12,415 bases of DNA from an uncultured Clostridia bacterium. GTDB lineage: Bacteria; Bacillota; Clostridia; Oscillospirales; Ruminococcaceae. Location: positions 1 to 12,415 of the forward strand of contig CAMOFU010000048.1 of the NCBI GenBank assembly GCA_946613705.1, in the 5' to 3' direction. Below, piece by piece: positions 1 to 6,825 of the stretch; position 1 is the stretch's first letter, and each line of letters starts with the position of its first letter. The position numbers and the translations under genes are program-made. The notes below the pieces were generated by a model. It had not been told where the DNA came from. It searched no databases and saw only the letters and a list, made by a program, of their open reading frames with translations.

Positions 1-81
1 TTCAGCTCGGTTTTCACTTAACAGCAGCGCTCGCTAAGCGGATACCTTTTTATTTTTTGTTTGATCTTTGATCCTTTCCCG

Positions 82-360
82 TCAGACCTTCAGCCATGCG
101 CAGGCGATGTCGAGCGCTTCGTATAGGCTGCTTTTTTCTGCCATTTTGACGATGGCCTTGTTCGGCGGTATGGATATATCGGTAGCCATCTTTCTGAGTC
201 TCACCTTGTTGGCAACATCTATATCACCCTTTTTCTCGCTCCCGAGTATCTCGATCATAACGATGAACTCATCATACATATTCCCGAAATAAATTACCTT
301 TCCCTTTCTTACCAGCGGCATACCCTTGTAGGTAAAGAAGGGCGACTTTGCTTCTGCCAT
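82..360 (-). CDS. Conserved-looking small protein of unknown function
   Basis: A 92-residue soluble protein, MAEAKSPFFTYKGMPLVRKG at the start and DIACAWLKV at the end. It has no signal peptide, membrane segment or Cys pair. It looks beta-rich in the first two thirds (KVIYFGNMYDEFIVMIEIL, then DIDVANKVRLRKMATD) and helical at the end (SSLYEALDIACAWL). From memory it resembles a short family found in many Clostridia with the pattern TYKGxPLVRxGxxIYYG and VxxQxMSTD, to which no function is assigned. A clear AAGGAG lies 8 nt before ATG 360 and the upstream gap has its own promoter candidate, which supports a real, separately transcribed gene. Its product may be an adaptor or regulator, but nothing in the sequence shows this. 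Confidence 0.8.
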   Translation of the reverse strand: MAEAKSPFFTYKGMPLVRKGKVIYFGNMYDEFIVMIEILGSEKKGDIDVANKVRLRKMATDISIPPNKAIVKMAEKSSLYEALDIACAWLKV

Positions 361-373
361 AAAAACATCTCCT

Positions 374-415
374 TTGTAATTTGGAATTTGTAATTTGCAA
401 TTTGCAATTTGTAAC
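374..415. repeat. Six-copy heptamer tandem repeat (TTGNAAT)
   Basis: Six contiguous 7-bp units: TTGTAAT, TTGGAAT, TTGTAAT, TTGCAAT, TTGCAAT, TTGTAAC. The variable position is always the fourth base, apart from the last base of the final unit. On the minus strand the last unit merges into the Shine-Dalgarno sequence AAGGAG (369-374) of the downstream gene. The rest of the 203-nt gap (361-563) holds the promoter candidate and nothing else I can name. Confidence 0.92.
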
Positions 416-487
416 TGTATATTTTTATTGTTGATCTGTATTCTGTGTTGTGCGGTCTGTGCGCGGCTCCCTGCGTCAGCACCCTCT

Positions 488-496
488 ATTATAACA
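488..496 (-). promoter_or_regulatory. Extended -10 promoter candidate for the 92-residue gene
   Basis: On the minus strand TGTTATAAT (an extended -10, TGnTATAAT) lies 128 nt before ATG 360. No good -35 is seen at 16-18 nt; the nearest resemblance, ATGACA, is 21 nt upstream. Extended -10 promoters can tolerate this. It would give a leader of about 120 nt that contains the heptamer repeat, and would separate this gene from the exporter operon. Confidence 0.5.
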
Positions 497-563
497 AGTC
501 CGCGCCGCGTATTTTGTCATGATCCGTCACCTGTTATCGGCTTTTCCGTATGATCTTGGCTTG

Positions 564-2036
564 TTACGGAGTCTCCTTTATCTCTTCACCGCGGTCGAGC
601 CTGCCCATGTTTTCAATAAAGGTGTCCGTCCAGCGTGATTCCAGCCTGTAGGACGGCCGCCCGTTCAGCTTTACCAGCACACGGCGTGAGCTCTCCTCGT
701 AGAATTCGAGCTTGTCACCGCCGCCGTCCTTGCGGACTATGTCGATAGTCAGGAACGGCTCTCCCTTGATCTCGTCAAAGTAAATGTCCTTCGTCGGGAA
801 GTAAAGCAGGTATTTGTAAAGGTCCTGGAAAAGACTGATGTTTATGTCCTCACCGTTCTTCTTTACCCACTTGACCTCGTTTTCCTCTTCACTGCCGTCA
901 AGCGTGTAGTCCGATACCTCGCCGCGCACATCGACCTTGACCTCGTTTATGTCAAAGATCTTGTTCGTCGTCATCAGCGAGATAACATCTCCCGCCGTAT
1001 AGGTCGCCCACGGAAGATCCGCCGCCGCGATCTGCCAGATGCAGTCAATGCCCTCGCGGCCCTCCAGATAGCAGTAGTAAGCCGCTATCTCGTCCGTGTC
1101 CTTGCCGTTAGAGTCGGTCGCGTGTATCTCATTGCCTATCTTCAGGCGGTATTCCTCGGTGTCGTTCTTGTAGTATACCTCGCAGAACGGATCGTCCAGA
1201 CCGTATTCCTTTTTGTCACTGTCATCGGGGAATATCTTCTCGCACCTTGACGCGTTCAGCCCCCACAGCCCGTGCGTGATGTTCGACGAAAGCTGTATGT
1301 TCAGATGTGCATAGATCGGCTCCACCATCACCTGCGACGAGATCAGCGCATCGTCCTCGTTGGCAATGTCCTCAAATGCCATCTCGTAATCCAGATCGCG
1401 CCTCTTCATCGTCAGCCGTCCGTAGGGCGTGTCCGTGTCTGCCGTCGATTCCCCTATCAGCGAGAGCGAGATGAAGTCCTCCTTGCGCTCTATCATATTC
1501 GTCAGCGAGGATTCAAGCACCATGTAAACATCTCTCTTCCCGTCCTCGCAGACATAGCGGTATCGGTTCTTCGCCGCCTTGCTGCCGACCTTGAAGGTCC
1601 GCGCCGTGCCGTCCTTGAAGCTCACCGTGAATACCGTGTTCGGCTTGTCCAGCTCATACTTCGCAAGATCCTCCGCATTCTCCTCCACCAGCTTGTATGC
1701 CTCGAGCGATGCCAGATCCTTGATAACACCCTGCTTCATCGTCATGCTCTGATCCAGCCCCGTCAGCTCGACAACGTTCAGCTCGGTCTTGCCCGACGAC
1801 GGCCGCTCCAGCGTGAAACCGCCGCTCTCGTTTTCCACCTTGACCGAAACGATATCGTCCGTCTCTGCGGTTATCAGCGGCACCTTCTCCTCCTCGGCCT
1901 CGCTCGCCACAACTGCCGAGCTTGTCTCGGACGAGCCGTCCTTCCCGCCGCCCGTAAGCTCCAGAAAAGCCAGCGTTCCGCCCAGCGCCGCCACTACAAC
2001 GCCGCCGATTATTATTCCCTGTATCTTCTTGTTCAT
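564..2036 (-). CDS. Membrane-anchored DUF4340-type protein of the exporter operon
   Basis: A 490-residue protein with one N-terminal membrane segment (about 6-27, IIIGGVVVAALGGTLAFLEL) and no lipobox Cys, so probably an uncleaved or cleaved signal anchor with the rest outside the membrane. A Ser/Glu-rich linker (30-50) follows. The body is DUF4340-like: YELDKPNTVFTVSFKDG (127-143) with TFKVGSKA, then RYVCEDGKRDVYMVLESSL. A similar pattern recurs at 277-345 (YGLDDPFCEVYYKNDTEEY, LKIGNE) and more weakly at 427-475. DUF4340 proteins commonly neighbour GldG-like genes; their molecular role is unknown. Start ATG 2036 is 25 nt after the previous stop with GAAGGAAGG upstream. No T-tract terminator is evident after the stop. 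Confidence 0.82.
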   Translation of the reverse strand: MNKKIQGIIIGGVVVAALGGTLAFLELTGGGKDGSSETSSAVVASEAEEEKVPLITAETDDIVSVKVENESGGFTLERPSSGKTELNVVELTGLDQSMTMKQGVIKDLASLEAYKLVEENAEDLAKYELDKPNTVFTVSFKDGTARTFKVGSKAAKNRYRYVCEDGKRDVYMVLESSLTNMIERKEDFISLSLIGESTADTDTPYGRLTMKRRDLDYEMAFEDIANEDDALISSQVMVEPIYAHLNIQLSSNITHGLWGLNASRCEKIFPDDSDKKEYGLDDPFCEVYYKNDTEEYRLKIGNEIHATDSNGKDTDEIAAYYCYLEGREGIDCIWQIAAADLPWATYTAGDVISLMTTNKIFDINEVKVDVRGEVSDYTLDGSEEENEVKWVKKNGEDINISLFQDLYKYLLYFPTKDIYFDEIKGEPFLTIDIVRKDGGGDKLEFYEESSRRVLVKLNGRPSYRLESRWTDTFIENMGRLDRGEEIKETP

Positions 2037-2061
2037 ATGCCCTTCCTTCAGCTCCCGCAGT

Positions 2062-3858
2062 TTATCGGTTCTTTCTTCTCAGCCAGATCACACCGCCGAT
2101 GATAAGCACTATCACGGGGATTATCAGCGTGAATGTCCACTGCAAACCGGAGCGCTGGCTGTCGGTCAGGTCGTATACGTTCCCTGTGATGACCTTCGGC
2201 TCGATCGTAACGCCCGTGTTCGTCTTGTGGGTAACGCCGTTTATCAGGCTCAGCACATACTCGCGGTTGTCAAACTGCGAAAAGCTCAGATACGAGTCCG
2301 CCAAAGTCTCCACCGCACCGTACACGATGATGTTTGAATAGGTCCCGCTGCCGTCCTCAGACGAGAATACCGCCTTTGATGCGACTGCGGTGTATATCTG
2401 CCTGCCCTTGCTTATCTGCTCGCCCGTCGTAACATCGGTAACATATGCGTCCTCGGTGGACTGAACATATGCCTCGGTGCCGTTGCTGCCGCGCTCGTCA
2501 AAGGTCAGCGTTATCGGGCGGGACATACAGTTGAGCAGCACGGGCTTCTGATTGGTCACGTCCTGCGTGAAGTTATCCGAGATGTTGTCGGTGATCGTGT
2601 AGTACGGGAAGCGGTAGTAGTAATCGCCGCTCTGCTCCGCAACAACGCCCGTCTCGACCTTTATGCCGTATTCCTCCAGGAACTCGTCGATGTTCGGTGT
2701 CGCACCCTGTCGGATAGATGCCGCATAGAGCATCTGCTTGCCCATGCTCCCGCCGTTGTCAAGATAGTCCGAGAGCTTGGTGATCTCCTCGGGCAGATAA
2801 TCCACCGTCGGCGCGGGAACTATAACAACGTTCGCCTCCGCGGGGATATCCTCCTTGGTGATGTCTATATCCTTCACCTGATAGCCGTTCGCCTCGAGCA
2901 GCGTGTGCAGATACGCAAGCGTGTCCGCCTCCTTGCGGCCTGTCAGGAACACCGCCGTCGTCGGGTTCGGGTCGGTCACCGCCATCAGCGCCGAGGTGAA
3001 CGCCTCGTCCGCGCGGGAGGCCTCAACATAAGCCCCGTAATACTGCAAAAAGCTCAGCGAACCGCCCATCTGCGAAACAAGCGTGTCCAGCGTCATTCCG
3101 TAGTTATTGAGGTTTGTCAGCAGCTCGTCCTTGAAGCTCAGCAGGTCAATTATCGTGACCTTTCTTGTGCGCTTCACGTCCTCTGTCGGATTCGTCTCGA
3201 CCATTATGTCATATGCCGACACCGTGTCCATACCGTATTCCGAAACGATATCGGGATTTGAGTCTATATCCACGAACCGATAGTCTATCCTGTCGTTGTA
3301 CTGCTTGTACTTCTTGATGACCTCGACCGCCTGCCTCGTGTAGTCCGAAAGTGCCAAAAAGCTGTCCTCCTTGGCAAATATCGTTATCATGACATCGGTG
3401 TCGATGCCCTTTACATATTCCTCCGACTGCTCGGAGATCGAGTATTTCTTCGCCTCGGTAAGGTCTATCGTCAGCGGATAGCGCTCGAAGATCACCGTTG
3501 CGATAACGTTCACCAGCACTACCGCCGCCACGAATACCAGCGTAAGCACCGTCGCCATCATGCCGTGCTTCAGCGTCTTTACGTTGGTGTGCTTTTTCTC
3601 CTTCGCGGGCTTTTTCTCTTCGTCCTCGGGGTCGGACGCATTACCGTCTTCACTGCCCTTGTCTTTGTCCTTGCCTTTGCCCAGCCTGCCCTCGCGCTGC
3701 TTCTTCACGATATCCGCAAGAGCCCCGCTCTGTGTATCGCTCTGCATATTATCCGCATCATCGGCAGTCTCCGCCTTCTCCTCAGCGGGGGAAGCCTTTT
3801 CAAGCTCCTCATCATTTTCCGTAATATTATTATTATTATTTTTATTTTTATCTGCCAT
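2062..3858 (-). CDS. GldG-like ABC exporter accessory protein (ABC_transp_aux type)
   Basis: A 598-residue membrane protein of the GldG/ABC_transp_aux type, thought in gliding bacteria to be the extracytoplasmic partner of the GldA/GldF pair. Residues 1-95 are charged low-complexity sequence: a poly-Asn run (7-11), acidic stretches and Lys-rich KGKDKDKGSE and EEKKPAKEKKH. The first membrane segment is about 99-123. A large external region follows, with TVIFERYPLTIDLTEAKKYSISEQ (122-144), a thioredoxin-like or GATase-like section (150-225, 300-385; VIVPAPTVDYLPEEITKLSDYLDNGGS without the quote length being meaningful beyond 345-371) and beta-rich sequence. The second membrane segment is about 574-593, ending in RRKNR. 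Both termini should be cytoplasmic. ATG 3858 has a near-perfect AAGGAGGTGG. It lies between permease and DUF4340 genes in one operon. Confidence 0.85.
   Translation of the reverse strand: MADKNKNNNNNITENDEELEKASPAEEKAETADDADNMQSDTQSGALADIVKKQREGRLGKGKDKDKGSEDGNASDPEDEEKKPAKEKKHTNVKTLKHGMMATVLTLVFVAAVVLVNVIATVIFERYPLTIDLTEAKKYSISEQSEEYVKGIDTDVMITIFAKEDSFLALSDYTRQAVEVIKKYKQYNDRIDYRFVDIDSNPDIVSEYGMDTVSAYDIMVETNPTEDVKRTRKVTIIDLLSFKDELLTNLNNYGMTLDTLVSQMGGSLSFLQYYGAYVEASRADEAFTSALMAVTDPNPTTAVFLTGRKEADTLAYLHTLLEANGYQVKDIDITKEDIPAEANVVIVPAPTVDYLPEEITKLSDYLDNGGSMGKQMLYAASIRQGATPNIDEFLEEYGIKVETGVVAEQSGDYYYRFPYYTITDNISDNFTQDVTNQKPVLLNCMSRPITLTFDERGSNGTEAYVQSTEDAYVTDVTTGEQISKGRQIYTAVASKAVFSSEDGSGTYSNIIVYGAVETLADSYLSFSQFDNREYVLSLINGVTHKTNTGVTIEPKVITGNVYDLTDSQRSGLQWTFTLIIPVIVLIIGGVIWLRRKNR
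3826..3840. repeat. ATT/AAT trinucleotide repeat inside the GldG-like gene
   Basis: Five ATT units on the plus strand encode Asn7 to Asn11 as five AAT codons on the minus strand. The start region of this gene is otherwise also AT-rich, unlike the GC-rich remainder. Being a triplet repeat, length change would not shift the frame. Confidence 0.9.
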
Positions 3859-3872
3859 AGCTTCCCACCTCC

Positions 3873-4751
3873 TTATGCCCAGCGGCGTTTTTCAAGCACC
3901 CTGACCGTAAGGAACAGGAATACCGCGGCAGCGCTCACAAAGAACAGCGCATTGGACAGATCGAACAGCCCGTAGGTAAAGCCTACATATCTCTCCCAGA
4001 ACGAGAGCTTGTCAAAGATCGTCGGCACCAGCTCGCCCTTGGCTGCGAACAGCCCCAGCACCAGCATGGCGATAAAGCCGCCGATAAGCACGCCCGCACG
4101 CCTGCCTGCCGCAAAGAATATTATCAGCACCACCGCGATCACCGCAGCCTCGGTTATAACGGTCCTTACCACCGCGTTGAGGTCGGGCATCAGCTTCTCT
4201 ATGAAGTCCGAGGGGATAACGTCCCCTATCGTTGTCAGCATATAAAGTGCGATCAGTGCGATAAAGCTTATAACAGCCGATACCACCTGATTCTCTGTCA
4301 GCGACGAGCAGAATATGCCCACCGCGATGAATGCCGCACCCACCAGCAGCAGCCCGACGAAGTTGCCGAGTATCGCCGCCCAGTCGGGTGAAGCAAATGC
4401 CGAGATGACCACCGCGTAAACGAGCGTCACCGCGATGCCCAGCAGATAGATCAGAAATGCCGCCAGAAATTTCCCGACGACTATCCCGCCCAGCCCCACG
4501 GGAGCCGTCAGCAGGCATTGGTCGGTCCTGTTCTTCTTTTCCTCCGAAAGCGTCCTCATCGTCAGTATCGGTATCAGCACGATCAGTATTATCATCAGCT
4601 GCTGGAACATACCGTCCATCTTGGTCGTACCGTACTGCAAAGAGTTGCTCGTAAAGCTGAATGCCGAAAACGCATAGAATGCCGCCAAAAAAATATAGCC
4701 TATAGGAGAGGTGAAGTAGGAAAGCACCTCACGTCTGAATATCGCGCCCAT
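3873..4751 (-). CDS. ABC-2 type exporter permease, GldF-like
   Basis: An integral membrane subunit of 292 residues. Hydrophobic segments lie near residues 17-35, 51-65, 92-118, 127-148, 156-176, 200-215, 220-237 and 268-285; the last pairs may be fewer true spans. Between the second and third lies the conserved cytoplasmic coupling motif MRTLSEEKKNRTDQCLLTAP (65-84), typical of ABC-2 permeases in the GldF/NosY group. The C-terminus EKRRWA is basic, consistent with a cytoplasmic end. GGAGGTGA precedes ATG 4751, inside the end of the ATPase gene, so translation is coupled. The GldG-like gene starts 14 nt after its stop. Function as the transmembrane half of the exporter is inferred from motif and context. 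Confidence 0.9.
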   Translation of the reverse strand: MGAIFRREVLSYFTSPIGYIFLAAFYAFSAFSFTSNSLQYGTTKMDGMFQQLMIILIVLIPILTMRTLSEEKKNRTDQCLLTAPVGLGGIVVGKFLAAFLIYLLGIAVTLVYAVVISAFASPDWAAILGNFVGLLLVGAAFIAVGIFCSSLTENQVVSAVISFIALIALYMLTTIGDVIPSDFIEKLMPDLNAVVRTVITEAAVIAVVLIIFFAAGRRAGVLIGGFIAMLVLGLFAAKGELVPTIFDKLSFWERYVGFTYGLFDLSNALFFVSAAAVFLFLTVRVLEKRRWA

Positions 4752-5704
4752 TACTGCTCACCTCCGTCAATGCTCTCGCCCATAGTGAGCCGCAGGAAGA
4801 TATCCTCAAGCGTCAGCTCGCTCGACTTCATTTCAAGTATGATAAAGCCCGCCTCGGCACAGCTCAGAAACAGCTCCCGCCTGATGTCCGAGCCCTCTGC
4901 GGCCTCGATGCGGTACTCCCATGTATCCTCGCCGTGCTTCGCGCCTATGTCCACACGGACTGTCTTCTTCATGCCCTCGAGCAGCTTCATCACCTTCTGC
5001 TGTTCGCCCTCGATGCGCACCGTCAGCCTGTTATCCTGCGACAGCCTCTGCGAAAGGTTGTCCTCGGTATCGTCGGCTACGATCCTGCCCTCGTTGATGA
5101 CCACGATCTTGTCGCAGACCGCCTGCACCTCCGAGAGTATGTGCGAGGAAAGTATCACCGTGTGGTTGCGCCCCAGCTTCTTTATCAGCGTCCTGATCTC
5201 GATTATCTGCTTCGGGTCGAGCCCGACCGTCGGCTCGTCGAGTATCAGCACGTTCGGGTTGCCGACCAGTGCCTGCGCCAGCCCGACTCTCTGCCTGTAG
5301 CCCTTTGAAAGATTGCGTATCAGCCGCTTGTAAACATGGTCTATCTTCACCAGCGAGCAGATATCTTTAAGATGTGTGTTGCGCGGCAGCCTGCACTTTT
5401 TAAGATCGTATATAAAATTCAGGTACTCCTTCACCGTCATATCCATATACAGCGGCGGCAGCTCGGGCAGATAGCCTATCTTTGCCTTTGCCTTTATAGG
5501 GTCCTCAAGAATATCTATCCCGTCTATCTTCGCCTTGCCCGACGTTGAAGAGATATAACCCGTCAGTATATTCATCGTCGTTGACTTGCCCGCGCCGTTA
5601 GGCCCGAGAAAGCCGAGTATCTCGCCGTCCTCAGCACGGAAGGAGATGTCGTTTACTGCCTTCTTGTCTCCGTAGTGCTTTGAAAGGTGTTCCACCTCTA
5701 TCAT
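4751..5704 (-). CDS. ABC-2 type exporter ATPase, GldA-like
   Basis: The cytoplasmic nucleotide-binding subunit of an ABC exporter, 317 residues. Walker A is GPNGAGKST (34-42), the Q-loop region is GYLPELPP (78-84, with Glu at the usual Gln position, common in ABC-2 ATPases), the signature is LSKGYRQRV (132-140), Walker B is VLILDEP (152-158) and the switch His is His188 (SSHIL). A C-terminal extension from about 215 to 317 resembles the regulatory tail seen in GldA and related drug or polymer exporters. ATG 5704 has GGGAGGGA about 7 nt upstream. Its stop overlaps the permease start by 1 nt (TAATG). The partner is the single permease, expected to work as a homodimer. The substrate cannot be read from the sequence. 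Confidence 0.93.
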   Translation of the reverse strand: MIEVEHLSKHYGDKKAVNDISFRAEDGEILGFLGPNGAGKSTTMNILTGYISSTSGKAKIDGIDILEDPIKAKAKIGYLPELPPLYMDMTVKEYLNFIYDLKKCRLPRNTHLKDICSLVKIDHVYKRLIRNLSKGYRQRVGLAQALVGNPNVLILDEPTVGLDPKQIIEIRTLIKKLGRNHTVILSSHILSEVQAVCDKIVVINEGRIVADDTEDNLSQRLSQDNRLTVRIEGEQQKVMKLLEGMKKTVRVDIGAKHGEDTWEYRIEAAEGSDIRRELFLSCAEAGFIILEMKSSELTLEDIFLRLTMGESIDGGEQ

Positions 5705-5738
5705 TCATTGTCCCTCCCAGAATCAGATGCACGCTATC

Positions 5739-5792
5739 GCTCCGCCGACCGAACGCTGCCTTGTGTTTTCGGCAAGGCTCGGTCGGGGGAGC
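5739..5792 (-). promoter_or_regulatory. Long stem-loop in the ribF-ABC exporter gap
   Basis: Arms GCTCC (5739-5743) and GGAGC (5788-5792) pair. After a single G/G mismatch, CCGACCGA (5745-5752) pairs with TCGGTCGG (5779-5786). A 5-nt one-sided bulge (5753-5757) follows, then GCCTTG (5758-5763) pairs with CAAGGC (5773-5778) around a 9-nt loop. That is 19 base pairs in 54 nt. On the minus strand the structure is followed by GATAGCGTG, with no T-tract, so it is not an intrinsic terminator of the usual form. It could protect the 5' end of the exporter mRNA, stall processing or act as an attenuator; function is unproven. Confidence 0.7.
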
Positions 5793-5821
5793 AATATCAT
5801 GATACCACCGTATTGTGTAAG
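5793..5821 (-). promoter_or_regulatory. Weak promoter candidate for the ABC exporter operon
   Basis: On the minus strand CTTACA (5816-5821) and GATATT (5793-5798) are 17 nt apart, each matching 4 of 6 consensus positions. Initiation here would begin at about the first base of the long hairpin at 5739-5792. Support is slight. Confidence 0.25.
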
Positions 5822-5833
5822 CCCTGTGACAGA

Positions 5834-6736
5834 CTATTGATGCTTTGCCATAGCCTCCTCCGTGTCCCTTGCGATCTGCCCGCGAAGCTCCGCGATATCC
5901 GCAAATCTCCTCTCGGGACGGATAAAGCGCTCTAAGCTCACCTGCACGGTCCTGCCGTAAAGATCACCGTTGAAGCCTATTATATATGTCTCCGCCAGCG
6001 GCGGCTGCTCACGCATCACCGTCGGCTTTATACCAATGTTCGTAACGCCCGTGTATGCCCTGCCGTCTATCTTCACGCGGGACGCATACACCCCGAACCG
6101 CGGCTTCACCAGCTCCTCGGGCAGCAGCTGATTGATCGTCGGGAAATCCCACGTCCTGCCCAGCTCATTGCCGTGTATCACGGGCAGCCTGTAGCCGAAC
6201 CGATAGCCCAGCAGCTCGTTCGCCCTGACTATCTCTCCCGCCGCGATGTGCTCCTTTATCCGCGTCGAGCTCACCGTCTCGCCGCCCAGCGCCAGCTTGT
6301 CCAGCACCACAGCCTTGAAGCCCAGCTCCTCGCCGAGCGCCCTCAGCAGCTCCGCATCGCCCGCAGCGTTTTTCCCGAAGCGGAAATCCTTCCCGCATAC
6401 GGCATATCTGCACCTCAGCCTGCCCACGAGCACCTGCCTCACAAAATCCTCCGCTGCAAGCTCCCTCACCTCGCCGAGATCGGGCATACACAAAAGATCT
6501 GCCCGCCGCTGCGAGAGCCTGTAGCGTTTATCCTCGTCGGTGAGCAGCCTTACCCGACCCTTGTTTGTGACCGAGCCCTGCCTGAAGGTAAATACCACCG
6601 AGCGCAGCTCGCCCTTCCCGAGCGCGACTGCCCTGTCTATCACCAGCCTGTGCCCGAGATGCACCCCGTCAAACACTCCGAGTGCCACCGCAGTCCGCTG
6701 CTCCAACGGCTCCCGCTCATTGGTTATGTCCTTCAT
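5834..6736 (-). CDS. ribF: Bifunctional riboflavin kinase / FAD synthetase
   Basis: RibF phosphorylates riboflavin to FMN and adenylylates FMN to FAD. The protein is 300 residues. The N-terminal FAD synthetase domain has GVFDGVHLGH (20-29), GKDFRFGKNAAGD (115-127) and SSTRI (156-160). The C-terminal flavokinase domain begins near 175 and shows FPTIN (198-202, usually PTAN), GVTNIGIKPTV, ETYIIGF, GDLYG and RFIRPERRF. The first domain has TFRQGS where many homologues have a TFxPHP motif, so it is somewhat divergent, though both active sites look present. ATG 6736 has GTGAGGGA just upstream. It follows truB as in many Firmicutes, but rpsO, often next, is replaced here by an ABC exporter 129 nt downstream. 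I saw no FMN riboswitch in the 89-nt leader. Confidence 0.95.
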   Translation of the reverse strand: MKDITNEREPLEQRTAVALGVFDGVHLGHRLVIDRAVALGKGELRSVVFTFRQGSVTNKGRVRLLTDEDKRYRLSQRRADLLCMPDLGEVRELAAEDFVRQVLVGRLRCRYAVCGKDFRFGKNAAGDAELLRALGEELGFKAVVLDKLALGGETVSSTRIKEHIAAGEIVRANELLGYRFGYRLPVIHGNELGRTWDFPTINQLLPEELVKPRFGVYASRVKIDGRAYTGVTNIGIKPTVMREQPPLAETYIIGFNGDLYGRTVQVSLERFIRPERRFADIAELRGQIARDTEEAMAKHQ

Positions 6737-6752
6737 TCCCTCACCGACCTTA

Positions 6753-6819
6753 TTATCTCATTATCTCATTATAAGGTATTGCCAACATCGGATATCAGAC
6801 ATCGGATATCAAATATCGG
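6753..6819. repeat. Two short tandem repeats in the truB-ribF gap
   Basis: An 8-bp unit TTATCTCA occurs twice plus a half copy (6753-6772). Beside it a degenerate heptamer, ATCNNAN, runs for four and two-thirds copies (6787-6819: ATCGGAT, ATCAGAC, ATCGGAT, ATCAAAT, ATCGG). The heptamers alternate so that the segment also reads as a 14-bp repeat. The block fills most of the 89-nt gap and is AT-richer than the genes. Confidence 0.85.
6768..6773 (-). promoter_or_regulatory. Possible -10 element for ribF
   Basis: On the minus strand TATAAT stands about 32 nt before the ribF start, at the edge of the TTATCTCA repeat. No good -35 is present: CTGATA lies 19 nt upstream, a poor spacing. It is a weak candidate for an internal promoter. 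Confidence 0.3.
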
Positions 6820-6825
6820 CTCAGC

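Noticed and set aside
1..81. A terminator in the T-rich segment near 46-62
   Set aside because: Only a 4-bp stem (CGCT/AGCG) precedes the T-rich run on the plus strand, and on the minus strand the run is A-rich. I see no supported feature in these 81 nt.
545..570. An inverted repeat TCCGTA/TACGGA over the DUF4340 stop as a terminator
   Set aside because: The stem is 6 bp with a 14-nt loop and is followed by AAAGCC, not a T-tract.
1272..2102. A 276-codon open frame on the plus strand opposite the DUF4340 gene
   Set aside because: Shadow composition (Arg, Leu, His rich), no motif, and the opposite strand carries a coherent membrane-anchored protein with a ribosome site.
3826..3840. A phase-variable switch in the GldG-like gene
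   Set aside because: The unit is a trinucleotide, so slippage only changes the number of Asn residues and cannot turn the frame on or off.
5739..5792. A rho-independent terminator after ribF
   Set aside because: There is no T-tract after the stem on the minus strand, and none on the plus strand; an attenuator or stabiliser is at most possible.
6737..6825. An FMN riboswitch upstream of ribF
   Set aside because: The gap is 89 nt, shorter than the element's aptamer, and is filled with short repeats without recognisable conserved helices.
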